Shown here in pieces: positions 45,442 through 53,957 of a DNA stretch of 64,000 nt. Source of the DNA: a bacterium. Its GTDB lineage: Bacteria > Zhuqueibacterota > Zhuqueibacteria > Residuimicrobiales > Residuimicrobiaceae. Location of the stretch: NCBI GenBank assembly GCA_029565685.1, contig JAKQNR010000017.1:1-64000 (forward strand). The letters are read 5' to 3'. The position numbers and the translations under genes were made by a program. How positions within the stretch are numbered: the stretch's first letter is position 1; every line of letters starts with the position of its first letter. Below the pieces are notes generated by a model that worked only from the letters and a program-made list of their open reading frames with translations, was not told where the DNA came from and made no database searches.

Positions 45442-46638
45442 TTAGGCGAAAACCCGCCGGATCCGTTCCATCGCCCAATCGACCTCTTCCCTGGTGATCA
45501 CCAGAGGCGGTGCGAAACGAATGATCCAATCGTGCGTGTCTTTGGCCAGCACGCCCTGTTCCTTGAGCGCGCGGCAATAGGTCATGGCTTTGGGCCCGTC
45601 TTGTTTCAGCACCAGCCCGATCCACAGCCCTTTGCCGCGGACAAAGTCGATATGCGGATGACGGATCTTGCGCAGTTCTTCCATAAAATAAGCGCCCTGG
45701 ACTACGGCGTTCTCCGCCAGGTTTTCCTCCACCAGTACGCGCAGGGCTTCACGGGAAACGGCGCAAGCCATGGGATTGCCGCCATACGTGGAGCCATGGG
45801 TGGCATGTTTGAACACATTCATGATCTCACGGCTGGAAAGCACGGCCGAGACTGGGTACATGCCGCCGGAAAGCGCTTTGCCGATGCTGATGAGATCGGG
45901 TTTTACCTTTTCATGCTCGCTGGCCAGCAAGGCGCCGGTTCGGCCCAGACCGCTCTGAATTTCATCACAGAAAAGCAGTACGTTATGGGCCTTGCAGATC
46001 TCGGCCGCCTTGGCCAGAAATCCCGGCGGCGGCACGACTACTCCAGCCTCGCCTTGAATCGGCTCGACCAGGAACGCTGCAGTGCGCGGCGTGATCGCTT
46101 TTTCCAGAGCTTCCGCGTCACCATAAGGGATTGTAATAAATCCAGGAGTATACGGGCCATAGAAATCCTTGGCCAGAGGATCGTCGGAAAAGGAGATGAT
46201 GGTGGTGGTGCGGCCGTGAAAATTACCCGAGCAGACGATGATCTCCGCCTCATACTGCGGTATGCCTTTGGCGACATATCCCCAACGGCGGCACAGTTTG
46301 ATGCCGGTCTCCACCGCTTCGGCGCCGCCGTTCATCGGCAGCATGGATTCGTATCCCAGCAGTTCGCAGGTCTCCTTGGCGAACAGTGGCCACAGATTGT
46401 TGCGGAATGCACGGCTGGTGAGCGTTAAAATTTCCGCTTGCTGCTGCATGACCTTGACCAAGCGGGGATGGCAATGGCCTTGGTTGACGGCAGAATAGGC
46501 AGCCAGACAATCGAGATACTTTTTACCCTCCACGTCCCAAACCCAAGGCCCCTTGGCGCGCTCGATGACTACATCCAACGGCTTGTAATTGTGCGCTCCG
46601 TAGAGATCCTCGATAGCAATCAGTTCAGCGGCTTTCAT
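45442..46638 (-). CDS. rocD: Ornithine aminotransferase
   Basis: This 398-residue class III PLP aminotransferase is closest in pattern to ornithine--oxo-acid transaminase, which converts ornithine to glutamate semialdehyde for proline or glutamate formation. Evidence is the N-terminal YGAHNYKPLDVVIERAKG (with Tyr and the following substrate-binding residues), CDEIQSGLGRTG, and ISIGKALSGGMYPVSAV with the PLP lysine near residue 253. The close relatives acetylornithine and gamma-aminobutyrate transaminases lack the YGAHNY start. GGAGG precedes the ATG. The divergent gene is trpS. Confidence 0.9.
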   Translation of the reverse strand: MKAAELIAIEDLYGAHNYKPLDVVIERAKGPWVWDVEGKKYLDCLAAYSAVNQGHCHPRLVKVMQQQAEILTLTSRAFRNNLWPLFAKETCELLGYESMLPMNGGAEAVETGIKLCRRWGYVAKGIPQYEAEIIVCSGNFHGRTTTIISFSDDPLAKDFYGPYTPGFITIPYGDAEALEKAITPRTAAFLVEPIQGEAGVVVPPPGFLAKAAEICKAHNVLLFCDEIQSGLGRTGALLASEHEKVKPDLISIGKALSGGMYPVSAVLSSREIMNVFKHATHGSTYGGNPMACAVSREALRVLVEENLAENAVVQGAYFMEELRKIRHPHIDFVRGKGLWIGLVLKQDGPKAMTYCRALKEQGVLAKDTHDWIIRFAPPLVITREEVDWAMERIRRVFA

Positions 46639-46932
46639 AAAACCTCCGGGTTGATTGTTTTTTTTCGCTCTAGAACTTAACGCTTTAAGCGGAAAAAAGC
46701 AAGCTCGCCCTCTGTACGGCTGCTGCTGCTTTTCCCTTGCTTTGCGATGATTTTTTGGGTAATTTTCATACTGTATTTACACTCGTCGGGGACGACGGTC
46801 CTTTCATGGGGACGGGTCCTTCTTGAACCGCGCGGCTGTTCTCTGCCTTTTCCTCTTGGGCGAAGGACGCAGCCTGCAGCCGCCTGACGGAAAACTGAAA
46901 CTATCCAATCGCTGACAGGAAAGGATCTCTGC

Positions 46933-47937
46933 GTGCGCGTACTCTCAGGCATTCAACCATCAGGCGCTCTGCACCTGGGCAACTATTTCGCCATGATGAA
47001 ACGGATGATTGAATACCAACAGAACCACGAACTGTTTTGTTTCATCGTCAATCTGCATGCTCTCACCACAGTGACCGACGCGAGTCTGCTTAAAAAGCAG
47101 ACGGTGGAGGCGGCGTGTGATTTTTTAGCGCTGGGCATCGACCCGGATCGCTCGGTTTTCTATGTCCAGTCCGATGTGCCCGAAGTCACCGAGCTGACCT
47201 GGCTATTATCCAATGTCACCAGCATGGGCCTGCTGGAGCGCGGTCATTCCTATAAGGATAAAATTGCCAAAGGGCTTTCCCCCAACCACGGCCTGTTCGC
47301 TTATCCTGTGCTGATGGCTGCGGATATTCTCCTCTACGGCGCCAACCGGGTTCCGGTGGGCAAGGACCAGATGCAGCATTTGGAGATGACGCGCGATATC
47401 GCCATTCGTTTTAACCAGACTTACGGAGAGACTTTTGTGGTCCCTGAAGCGGACATCGCCGAAGAGGTGGCGCTGGTGCCGGGTCTGGACGGCCAAAAGA
47501 TGAGCAAATCCTACGGAAATGCCATCGATATTTTTTCAACGTACGCCGAGTTGAAGAAACGGGTGATGTCCATTGTGACCGACGCCACCCCGGTCGAGCA
47601 ACCCAAGAATCCAGACGCCTGCAATCTATTCGCCATCTATAGTCTGTTTCTGAATCCGCAACAAAAAGCGGCGTTGCGTGAACGCTATCTGCAGCCCGGT
47701 TTGAAATACGGCGAGGTGAAGAAAGAGCTGTTGGAAACGATTTGGAAATATTTTGAACCTTTCCGGGATAAACGCGAGCAGTTGCTCAGCCACCCGGATC
47801 GCGTGTTTGAAATTCTGCAGGCCGGCGCGGAGAAAGCTCGGCAGGTCGGCCGGCCTTATCTGGAACTGGCGCGCGAACGCGTGGGCATCGCCTACCGGTC
47901 ACAGGGATCAGACCCATGGGCAAGGAGCCGGATATGA
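46933..47937 (+). CDS. trpS: Tryptophan--tRNA ligase
   Basis: TrpRS (334 residues) charges tRNA-Trp in translation. The HIGH-type motif is in IQPSGALHLGNYF (residues 8-20) and the KMSKS loop is in LDGQKMSKSYGNA (about 192-204). The start is GTG 46933, preceded by AGGAAAGGA. Its stop overlaps the lysA start by four bases (ATGA, 47934-47937), so the two are translationally coupled. Length and motifs are standard for bacterial class I TrpRS. No T-box or trp leader is visible. Confidence 0.95.
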   Translation: MRVLSGIQPSGALHLGNYFAMMKRMIEYQQNHELFCFIVNLHALTTVTDASLLKKQTVEAACDFLALGIDPDRSVFYVQSDVPEVTELTWLLSNVTSMGLLERGHSYKDKIAKGLSPNHGLFAYPVLMAADILLYGANRVPVGKDQMQHLEMTRDIAIRFNQTYGETFVVPEADIAEEVALVPGLDGQKMSKSYGNAIDIFSTYAELKKRVMSIVTDATPVEQPKNPDACNLFAIYSLFLNPQQKAALRERYLQPGLKYGEVKKELLETIWKYFEPFRDKREQLLSHPDRVFEILQAGAEKARQVGRPYLELARERVGIAYRSQGSDPWARSRI

Positions 47938-49169
47938 TGCCGTTTCATTATCGTCATCAGGAACTTTATTGCGAAGAGGTTGCGCTGTCCCACATCGTCG
48001 AGCGATGCGGGACTCCGCTTTATGTGTACAGCCTCACTGGTATTCTTGAAAACTATCGCTGCATCGACGGCGCTTTCGCCGGACAGCCCCACCGGATCTG
48101 CTATGCGCTCAAGGCCAACGCCAACCCCGAGCTGCTGCGCCGGCTGGCGTCTCTGGGCGCGGGTGCGGATGTGGTTTCCGGCGGCGAATTGAGGCAGGCG
48201 CTGCAGGTCGGTTTTCCAGCGGAAAAAATCGTCTTTGCCGGAGTGGGCAAGACCGACGAAGAAATCCGTCTGGCGCTGCAGCACCGGATTCTGGCGTTGA
48301 ATGTGGAATCGCGCGAAGAACTGCACGTAATCGCTTCCATCGCAGAGCGAATGCAGGTCCAGGCGCCCATCGCCGTGCGCATCAATCCCGACATCGACAT
48401 CGAGGGGCACCCCTATTTGACCACTGGCAAAAGCGCCAACAAATTCGGCATCTCCCTGGCAGAGGCGAGAGACGCCTATCTCTGGGCCGCCGCCTGCAAA
48501 TCCCTGCGCCTGGTCGGCGTGCATTGCCATATCGGCTCCATGATCAAAAAAGCAGAGCCCTATCGCAGAATGGCGGAAACCCTGGCCGCGTTTGTCGCGG
48601 ATATGAAGGACCAGGGCATCGCTCTCGAGCATATCGATCTGGGCGGCGGCATTGGCGTGGATTACAGCCAGGTACTGGCGGAACACGGATCGCCGTTTTA
48701 TATCGATCCCGTCGAACTGGCGCAGGAACTGCAGCCGGTTTTACAAGCGACAGGGTGTGAGTTGATCTTTGAACCCGGCCGTTCTCTGGTGGGCCCCAAC
48801 GGCGTGCTGCTGACAACGGTGCTGTATACGAAACAGACCGCTGGGAAAAAATTTATCGTGGTGGATGCGGGGATGAACGATTTGATTCGTCCTTCGCTGT
48901 ACGGAGCGCATCATGAAATATTGCCGCTGCAGCAAAAGACGGCTGTTGTGGAGACAGCGGATGTGGTGGGACCTATTTGTGAATCAGGCGATTTTCTCGC
49001 CAAAGAGCGGCTTCTCCCGATCATGAAACGCGGGGATCGGCTGGCTGTTATGACCGCCGGCGCCTACGGATACGTGTTGTCCAGCCAGTATAACCTGCGG
49101 CCCCGGGCCGCAGAGGTGATGGTCCAAGACGACGGCTGGCAGGTGGTGCGGGAAAGAGAGAGCCTCTGA
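47934..49169 (+). CDS. lysA: Diaminopimelate decarboxylase
   Basis: LysA (411 residues) decarboxylates meso-diaminopimelate to L-lysine, the last lysine-synthesis step. It has the fold III PLP lysine in ICYALKANANPELL (about residue 53), HCHIGSMI (near 200), DLGGGIGVDY, EPGRSLVGPNG (near 285) and the C-terminal GPICESGDFLAKERLL with the active-site Cys of the partner subunit. AAGGAG lies 6 nt upstream. The four-base overlap with trpS favours 47934 over 47916 or 47937. Confidence 0.94.
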   Translation: MMPFHYRHQELYCEEVALSHIVERCGTPLYVYSLTGILENYRCIDGAFAGQPHRICYALKANANPELLRRLASLGAGADVVSGGELRQALQVGFPAEKIVFAGVGKTDEEIRLALQHRILALNVESREELHVIASIAERMQVQAPIAVRINPDIDIEGHPYLTTGKSANKFGISLAEARDAYLWAAACKSLRLVGVHCHIGSMIKKAEPYRRMAETLAAFVADMKDQGIALEHIDLGGGIGVDYSQVLAEHGSPFYIDPVELAQELQPVLQATGCELIFEPGRSLVGPNGVLLTTVLYTKQTAGKKFIVVDAGMNDLIRPSLYGAHHEILPLQQKTAVVETADVVGPICESGDFLAKERLLPIMKRGDRLAVMTAGAYGYVLSSQYNLRPRAAEVMVQDDGWQVVRERESL

Positions 49170-49175
49170 CTGGAC

Positions 49176-49526
49176 CTAATCGTCCTCTTCAAACAGGGAG
49201 ACGATGTTGCCGTTGGATTCTGAGCGGCTCTTTCGCTCCGTTGGACTGGCGCCGGTCTGACGCTGATCCGTTTCGCGCCAGGAAGCCACCCGTTCAATGC
49301 GGAGCGGATTTCCCTGGATGGTGAAATCCGCTCCGCGGACCTGATCTTCATCCAGTATCCAGGTCGCTGAGTGAGACGGAAGGGTGAGAAACAGAAAGGT
49401 CACCTGCCACCAGCCCTTTTTGCGGTCTGGCAGCATTTGTTCGATGCGGGCGTAAAATCCTGGTTTTTCGTTCAAGTGGATCAAAACCACTTCCCCCTCG
49501 CGAAAGCGATCTCCGTAGCGTGGCAT
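49176..49526 (-). CDS. Small hypothetical protein
   Basis: This 116-residue protein is read opposite to its neighbours, ending seven bases after the lysA stop. It starts MPRYGDRFREGEVVLIHL, continues with a beta-rich core (WWQVTFLFLTLPSHSATWILDEDQ) and ends in a polar tail (NGNIVSLFEEDD). It has no signal peptide, helix or family motif I recognise. A beta-barrel-like nucleic-acid- or protein-binding fold is possible but unproven. That it fits the gap between lysA and pyrR without overlap and has a coherent composition supports its being real. Confidence 0.65.
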   Translation of the reverse strand: MPRYGDRFREGEVVLIHLNEKPGFYARIEQMLPDRKKGWWQVTFLFLTLPSHSATWILDEDQVRGADFTIQGNPLRIERVASWRETDQRQTGASPTERKSRSESNGNIVSLFEEDD

Positions 49527-49649
49527 AGGTATCTCATTGCGTCGGTTGGTTTAGTGCGCAGTGGCGCCGAGCGCCTGAAACAGCGAGAAAAGTCTACAAA
49601 AGTTTTTCAACTAATCAAAGCCCTTTTTATCCCAGCAAATGAGCGACTC

Positions 49650-50210
49650 ATGAAAAACGTCAAAATCAAAGCCAAGATCATCGACAGCGAGGGGCTGCAG
49701 CGCACCGTGGCCCGTTTGGCGCTGGAGATCATTGAACGGAATCGGGGGGTGGACAAGATTGCGGTGGTCGGCGTGCGCACGCGCGGGGCTACGCTGGCAG
49801 AGCGGATCGTGGCAAAAATCGAGGAGCTGGAGGGCCGCAAGGTGCCCTACGGAGTGCTGGACATCACCCTCTACCGCGATGATTTTCGCAAACGGCTCAA
49901 ACAACCGGTGGTGCAGATCACTGATATTCCGTTTGAGATCGACGACATCGATGTCATTCTGGTGGATGATGTGCTGTTCACCGGACGGACCACGCGCGCG
50001 GCCTTGGAGGCGCTGATGGATTTCGGCCGGCCCGCCAGCATTCAGCTGGCGGTGCTGGTGGATCGCGGTCATCGCGAACTGCCGCTGACCGCTGATTATG
50101 TCGGCAAAAAAATACCCACCTCCATCGGCGAAGAAGTTCGCGTGCGGCTGCAGGAGATCGACGGAGAGGATTGCGTGCTTTTGGTCGAGGTTCCCAAGGA
50201 GGACGAATAA
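49650..50210 (+). CDS. pyrR: PyrR: pyr operon regulator/uracil phosphoribosyltransferase
   Basis: PyrR (186 residues) binds pyr mRNA in response to UMP and can make UMP from uracil and PRPP. The PRPP loop VILVDDVLFTGRTTRAAL (about residues 100-117) and VLVDRGHRELP are diagnostic. The start at 49650 gives the family length; the ribosome binding site is poor. It heads pyrR-pyrB-pyrC, with pyrB overlapping its stop codon by one base (TAATG). I could not identify a PyrR-binding attenuator in the 123 bp upstream. Confidence 0.93.
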   Translation: MKNVKIKAKIIDSEGLQRTVARLALEIIERNRGVDKIAVVGVRTRGATLAERIVAKIEELEGRKVPYGVLDITLYRDDFRKRLKQPVVQITDIPFEIDDIDVILVDDVLFTGRTTRAALEALMDFGRPASIQLAVLVDRGHRELPLTADYVGKKIPTSIGEEVRVRLQEIDGEDCVLLVEVPKEDE

Positions 50211-51142
50211 TGGCACTGAAGAGCAAGCATCTGCTTGGGCTGGAAGGCGTCACCCGGGAGGAGATCACCGAGATACTGGACACCGCAGCCACGTTCAAAG
50301 AGATCCTGCAGCGGCCTATACCCAAGGTGCCGACTCTGCGCGGCAAAACTGTGGTCAATCTTTTTTATGAGGACTCCACCCGCACGCGCATCTCCTTTGA
50401 GCTGGCGGAAAAACGCCTGTCCGCGGATACCGTCAATTTCAGCGCCTCCGGCAGCTCGGTGAAAAAAGGAGAGTCGCTCAGAGACACGGTGCGCAATATC
50501 GCAGCGATGAAAATCGACATGGTGATCGTGCGCCACCGTTCCGCCGGCGTGCCCCTGTTCCTGACCAAGTGCATCGATGCGTCGGTGATAAACGCCGGCG
50601 ACGGCATGCATGAACATCCCACGCAGGCGCTGCTGGATATGATGACGCTGCGGGAAAAATACGGCACATTGGATGGACTCAAGGTGGCCATCATCGGCGA
50701 CATCAGCCATAGCCGGGTGGCGGGATCGAATATGCGCGGACTGAAAACCATGGGCGCGGAGGTCTTGGTATGCGGCCCGCAAACGTTGATGCCGCGAGAC
50801 ATCGAAACCTTCGGCGTCGGCGTCTGTCATTCGGTGGATGAGGCGATTGGCTGGGCGGATGCGCTCAACGTTCTGCGCATTCAGCTGGAACGTCAGGACG
50901 CGGGATTGTTTCCATCCCTTCGCGAATATCATAACGAATACGGCATCACTCGGCGAAGACTGGAGAAGGCAGGGCGCGATCTCACGGTCATGCATCCGGG
51001 TCCCATCAACCGCGGGGTCGAGCTGGAGAACGATCTGGCGGATTCAGAATTTTCAGTGATCCTGGATCAGGTGACCAACGGAGTGGCTGTGCGTATGGCC
51101 GTCCTCTATCTGCTGAGCGGCGCGGAAGAGGCTGTGAGTTAG
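50210..51142 (+). CDS. pyrB: Aspartate carbamoyltransferase catalytic subunit
   Basis: PyrB (310 residues) joins carbamoyl phosphate and aspartate, committing carbon to UMP synthesis. It has the carbamoyl-phosphate motif FYEDSTRTRISFE (near residue 49), the KKGESL loop, HEHPTQALLDM (near 132) and the aspartate-binding MHPGPINRGVE (near 262). AAGGAGG precedes the ATG that overlaps the pyrR stop. No pyrI regulatory subunit gene follows, so this is likely an unregulated trimer or associates with PyrC, as in several bacteria; that is inferred. Confidence 0.95.
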   Translation: MALKSKHLLGLEGVTREEITEILDTAATFKEILQRPIPKVPTLRGKTVVNLFYEDSTRTRISFELAEKRLSADTVNFSASGSSVKKGESLRDTVRNIAAMKIDMVIVRHRSAGVPLFLTKCIDASVINAGDGMHEHPTQALLDMMTLREKYGTLDGLKVAIIGDISHSRVAGSNMRGLKTMGAEVLVCGPQTLMPRDIETFGVGVCHSVDEAIGWADALNVLRIQLERQDAGLFPSLREYHNEYGITRRRLEKAGRDLTVMHPGPINRGVELENDLADSEFSVILDQVTNGVAVRMAVLYLLSGAEEAVS

Positions 51143-51211
51143 CAGACCGTCGGCGGCCGCATCCCACGAAAACTGCTGTGGACAATCGATAAAGCAAAGG
51201 AATGGTATCCT

Positions 51212-52501
51212 GTGGAAACCTACATCACAACGCCCGTTCTGTTGAGCGGCGGAGCCCTCCTCGACCTGCAGACCAATGAACGCCACCCAGTCGACCTGGT
51301 GGTCCGCAACGGCCGGATCGACCGAATCGGCCGGCAGGAGCGCGCTTCCTTCAACGGCGAAGTGCACGACATCAGCGGTCATCTGATCGTACCTGGACTG
51401 ATCGACATGCATGTTCATCTGCGTGAACCAGGCCGGGAGGATGAAGAGACCATCGAGAGCGGATGCGCCGCCGCCATGGCCGGCGGCTTTACCGCGGTCT
51501 GCTGCATGCCCAACACCAATCCCCCCTGCGACCGCCAGGAGGTGGTGCGTTTCATCAAGAAGCGCAGTGAGGATCAGCTGGTCGAGGTGTTTCCCATCGC
51601 CGCGATCACCAAACAGCGCGAAGGCAAAGAGATCACCGAGATGGCTGATTTGCTGCGGGCCGGCGCCGTGGCTTTTTCCGACGACGGCAGTCCGGTGCAG
51701 AACGCTGCGGTGATGCGCCATGCGCTAGAGTACGCCAGCATGTACGGGGCGCTGGTCATCGATCACTGCGAGGATGAGCCTCTCTCCGCCAGCGGCCACA
51801 TGAACGAAGGCCGCATGTCCACGCGTCTGGGTTTGGCCGGAATACCCGATATCAGCGAAGAGATCATGATCGCGCGCGACATCAGCCTCGCCGAGTACAC
51901 CGGCGGCCGTATTCATATCGCGCACCTCTCCACCCGCAAAGGGGTGGAGAGGATTCGCCGCGCCAAAGAGGCTGGGATTCAAGTGACCTGCGAGGTCACT
52001 CCGCATCATCTGGCGCTCAACGAAGAAATGCTGTCGCAGTATGACACTAATCTAAAAATGGGTCCGCCCCTGCGCACCCCCAGCGACCAGGAGGCGCTGC
52101 TGGCGGGATTGAAAGACGGCACCATCGATGTTTTTGCCTCTGACCATGCACCGCACTCGGCTGAGGAAAAAGAGGTCGAGTTCAGCGCAGCGCCCAACGG
52201 CATTCTCGGCTTGCAGACCATGCTCGGCATCGTGCTGAGCAAAGTCGTGCAACCTGGAGTGCTGAGTCTGGCTGATGCGCTGACGAAAATGATCATTACA
52301 CCGCGCACCATACTGCGACTGGAAGTGCCGCAAATCCGTGAGGGGGAACCGGCGAATTTTACAATATTAAATCCAGAAAAAACTTGGACCATGAACTTGG
52401 GAGTGAACCGTTCCCGCTCCCGTAACATGCCCTATTTCGGCTGGACTCTGCCAGGCGTTCTCTGGGGCGTCTGCAACAAGGGCAGGCTGTGGATCGCCTG
52501 A
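51212..52501 (+). CDS. pyrC: Dihydroorotase
   Basis: PyrC (429 residues) cyclises carbamoyl aspartate to dihydroorotate. Visible zinc-site features are DMHVHLREPGRED (near residue 66), MPNTNPPCDR, FSDDGSPV (metal-site Asp), VTPHHLALN and ASDHAPHS (near 310). It is a type I enzyme by these motifs, in which Asp may bridge the metals rather than a carboxylated Lys. Start GTG 51212 has AAGGAA upstream. The gene closes the pyrRBC operon. Confidence 0.94.
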   Translation: METYITTPVLLSGGALLDLQTNERHPVDLVVRNGRIDRIGRQERASFNGEVHDISGHLIVPGLIDMHVHLREPGREDEETIESGCAAAMAGGFTAVCCMPNTNPPCDRQEVVRFIKKRSEDQLVEVFPIAAITKQREGKEITEMADLLRAGAVAFSDDGSPVQNAAVMRHALEYASMYGALVIDHCEDEPLSASGHMNEGRMSTRLGLAGIPDISEEIMIARDISLAEYTGGRIHIAHLSTRKGVERIRRAKEAGIQVTCEVTPHHLALNEEMLSQYDTNLKMGPPLRTPSDQEALLAGLKDGTIDVFASDHAPHSAEEKEVEFSAAPNGILGLQTMLGIVLSKVVQPGVLSLADALTKMIITPRTILRLEVPQIREGEPANFTILNPEKTWTMNLGVNRSRSRNMPYFGWTLPGVLWGVCNKGRLWIA

Positions 52502-52604
52502 AGCGATCGGTCGGCGTTCAAGACGATCCAGACGGACCGCGAAGAATCGTCCATTTTGTGACGCACCGCATCACTTGGTTGATAAAAAATCCGCACACTA
52601 GGGC

Positions 52605-53081
52605 ATGAAAAAACTAATCCCCTTCGTTGTACCGTTGCTCTTCGCCCTGATGCTGATTCAGGACGGCGCTGCCATCGATCATCGGCCCTCCTGCCGTGAG
52701 GCGGTTCACGCGCTGAACCTGCAGCTGGCGGAGCCGATTAATGAGGTGGAACTGGTCGCTGTTCTGACCTCTTTGAACGCGAGTGATAACGCCCGGCTGC
52801 CTGAAAATTTTACGACCAAAGCCCATGCGCGCAAGCTGGGCTGGCGGCCGGGGCAGCCCCTGTGGAAATATCAAAAGCTGAAAGGCAAATCCATCGGCGG
52901 CGACCGGTTTTATGACCGGGAGAAAAAGCTGCCCGCAGGCAGGCGCGTCTGGCGCGAGGCTGATCTGGATTATCAGGGCGGCCGTCGCAACGCTAAGCGG
53001 TTGCTTTATTCCAACGACGGGTTGCGTTACGTCACAGTGGACCATTACCAGACCTTTACGGAGGTCCCCTCATGCCGATGA
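52605..53081 (+). CDS. Secreted barnase-like ribonuclease
   Basis: This 158-residue protein has a signal peptide (to about residue 23) and a mature RNase domain that follows barnase closely: LPENFTTKAHARKLGW, WREADLDYQGGRRNAKRLLYSNDG and YVTVDHYQTFTEV. These correspond to barnase Glu73 (READ), Arg83/Arg87 (in RNAKRLLY) and His102 (DHYQ), so all catalytic residues are present. It should cleave RNA after guanosine outside the producing cell. Only two cysteines occur (about 30 and 157), placed to bridge the ends of the mature chain. The ribosome binding site is weak, with AGGG only 2-3 nt from the ATG. Confidence 0.9.
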   Translation: MKKLIPFVVPLLFALMLIQDGAAIDHRPSCREAVHALNLQLAEPINEVELVAVLTSLNASDNARLPENFTTKAHARKLGWRPGQPLWKYQKLKGKSIGGDRFYDREKKLPAGRRVWREADLDYQGGRRNAKRLLYSNDGLRYVTVDHYQTFTEVPSCR

Positions 53082-53350
53082 AGAAATGCGTTCTTGAAGG
53101 CCGATCCTTCACCTCTCTCAACGACGTCTATGACAGTCTCGCCCGACAATTGAATTTCCCCGCTCATTTCGGCCGCAATCTGGACGCATTGTGGGATGTG
53201 CTGACCACGGATATCCCTGGCCCCCTGTCGATCACCTGGAAAGCTTATCGCGCCTCGCGGGCTGCTCTGGGACCGGATTATATCAGGATATCCCGCTTGC
53301 TGCAAGAGGTAGCCCGTGAACGGCACGATGTCATCCTGCGCTACCGGTAG
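53072..53350 (+). CDS. Barstar-family ribonuclease inhibitor
   Basis: This 92-residue cytosolic protein matches barstar in size and pattern: the N-terminal LEGRSFTSLNDVYDSLARQL and the binding-helix region FGRNLDALWDVLTTDI, which in barstar contacts the barnase active site through Asp residues, with AYRASRAAL near the C-terminus. It protects the producer from the adjacent barnase-like RNase. GGAGG 7 nt upstream is a far stronger site than the nuclease's. Its start overlaps the last ten bases of the nuclease gene. Confidence 0.92.
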   Translation: MPMKKCVLEGRSFTSLNDVYDSLARQLNFPAHFGRNLDALWDVLTTDIPGPLSITWKAYRASRAALGPDYIRISRLLQEVARERHDVILRYR

Positions 53351-53492
53351 AACGACGGCGGATGGACGACGCCGGGCTTGCCGGCAACCGCACTGGCCGA
53401 AACCACACTCAACGCCTTTAATCCATTTTGTCATTCGTACCGCTTTTTCTCGGAACCCCCAACACACCGGTATAGCCGGGTCAGGAGACTTT

Positions 53493-53957
53493 ATGAAAAA
53501 AAGATGGATGGTTTTTCTGTTGCCGATTTTGGCGTTCTGTTCCGGCGCCCGGCGGGTGCCCTTTGAGCAGTATTCGGTAGCCATGACGCTCGCCGTGGAA
53601 CCCGACAGCTCGGTGTTCATCGGCACCGATGAAAAGTTCAACGGCGTGCTGTGGTTGAACCAGGTGTTTGAAACCGAGGGGACTGCGGCCGCATCGGTCA
53701 AGCTGATCGAGAATTTCGGCAGGTTTTATCTCTGCGCGGATCAATTTAAAAACGTATGGATTCTTCAGCCGCACAAGGACGGCGTCAGCGCTAAGGCGAA
53801 AGCCGTGGATGTGACGCCGGAAGATGAGACAGATGTCTACACCGATATCGGACTGAGTCGCTACGGATCCAGGGAAAACGCAATGGTTCGGTTCCGTTTC
53901 AACAATCGTCAACTTTTTATCGACCGGAAAGGCGGTGTGCATGAGACTTATCAATAA
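53493..53957 (+). CDS. Small exported protein of unknown function
   Basis: This 154-residue protein has a signal peptide (MKKRWMVFLLPILAFCSGA); the Cys at 16 is not in a good lipobox (Phe at -1), so it is probably secreted rather than lipidated. The body is a beta-rich domain (VAMTLAVEPDSSVFIGTDE, VRFRFNNRQLFID) with no family I recognise. AGGAG lies 5 nt before the ATG. The next gene starts 17 bp before this one ends, so the two are likely co-translated. Confidence 0.68.
   Translation: MKKRWMVFLLPILAFCSGARRVPFEQYSVAMTLAVEPDSSVFIGTDEKFNGVLWLNQVFETEGTAAASVKLIENFGRFYLCADQFKNVWILQPHKDGVSAKAKAVDVTPEDETDVYTDIGLSRYGSRENAMVRFRFNNRQLFIDRKGGVHETYQ

Noticed and set aside
49527..49649. PyrR-binding attenuator before pyrR
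   Set aside because: I found no terminator/antiterminator pair or conserved PyrR-binding loop in these bases.
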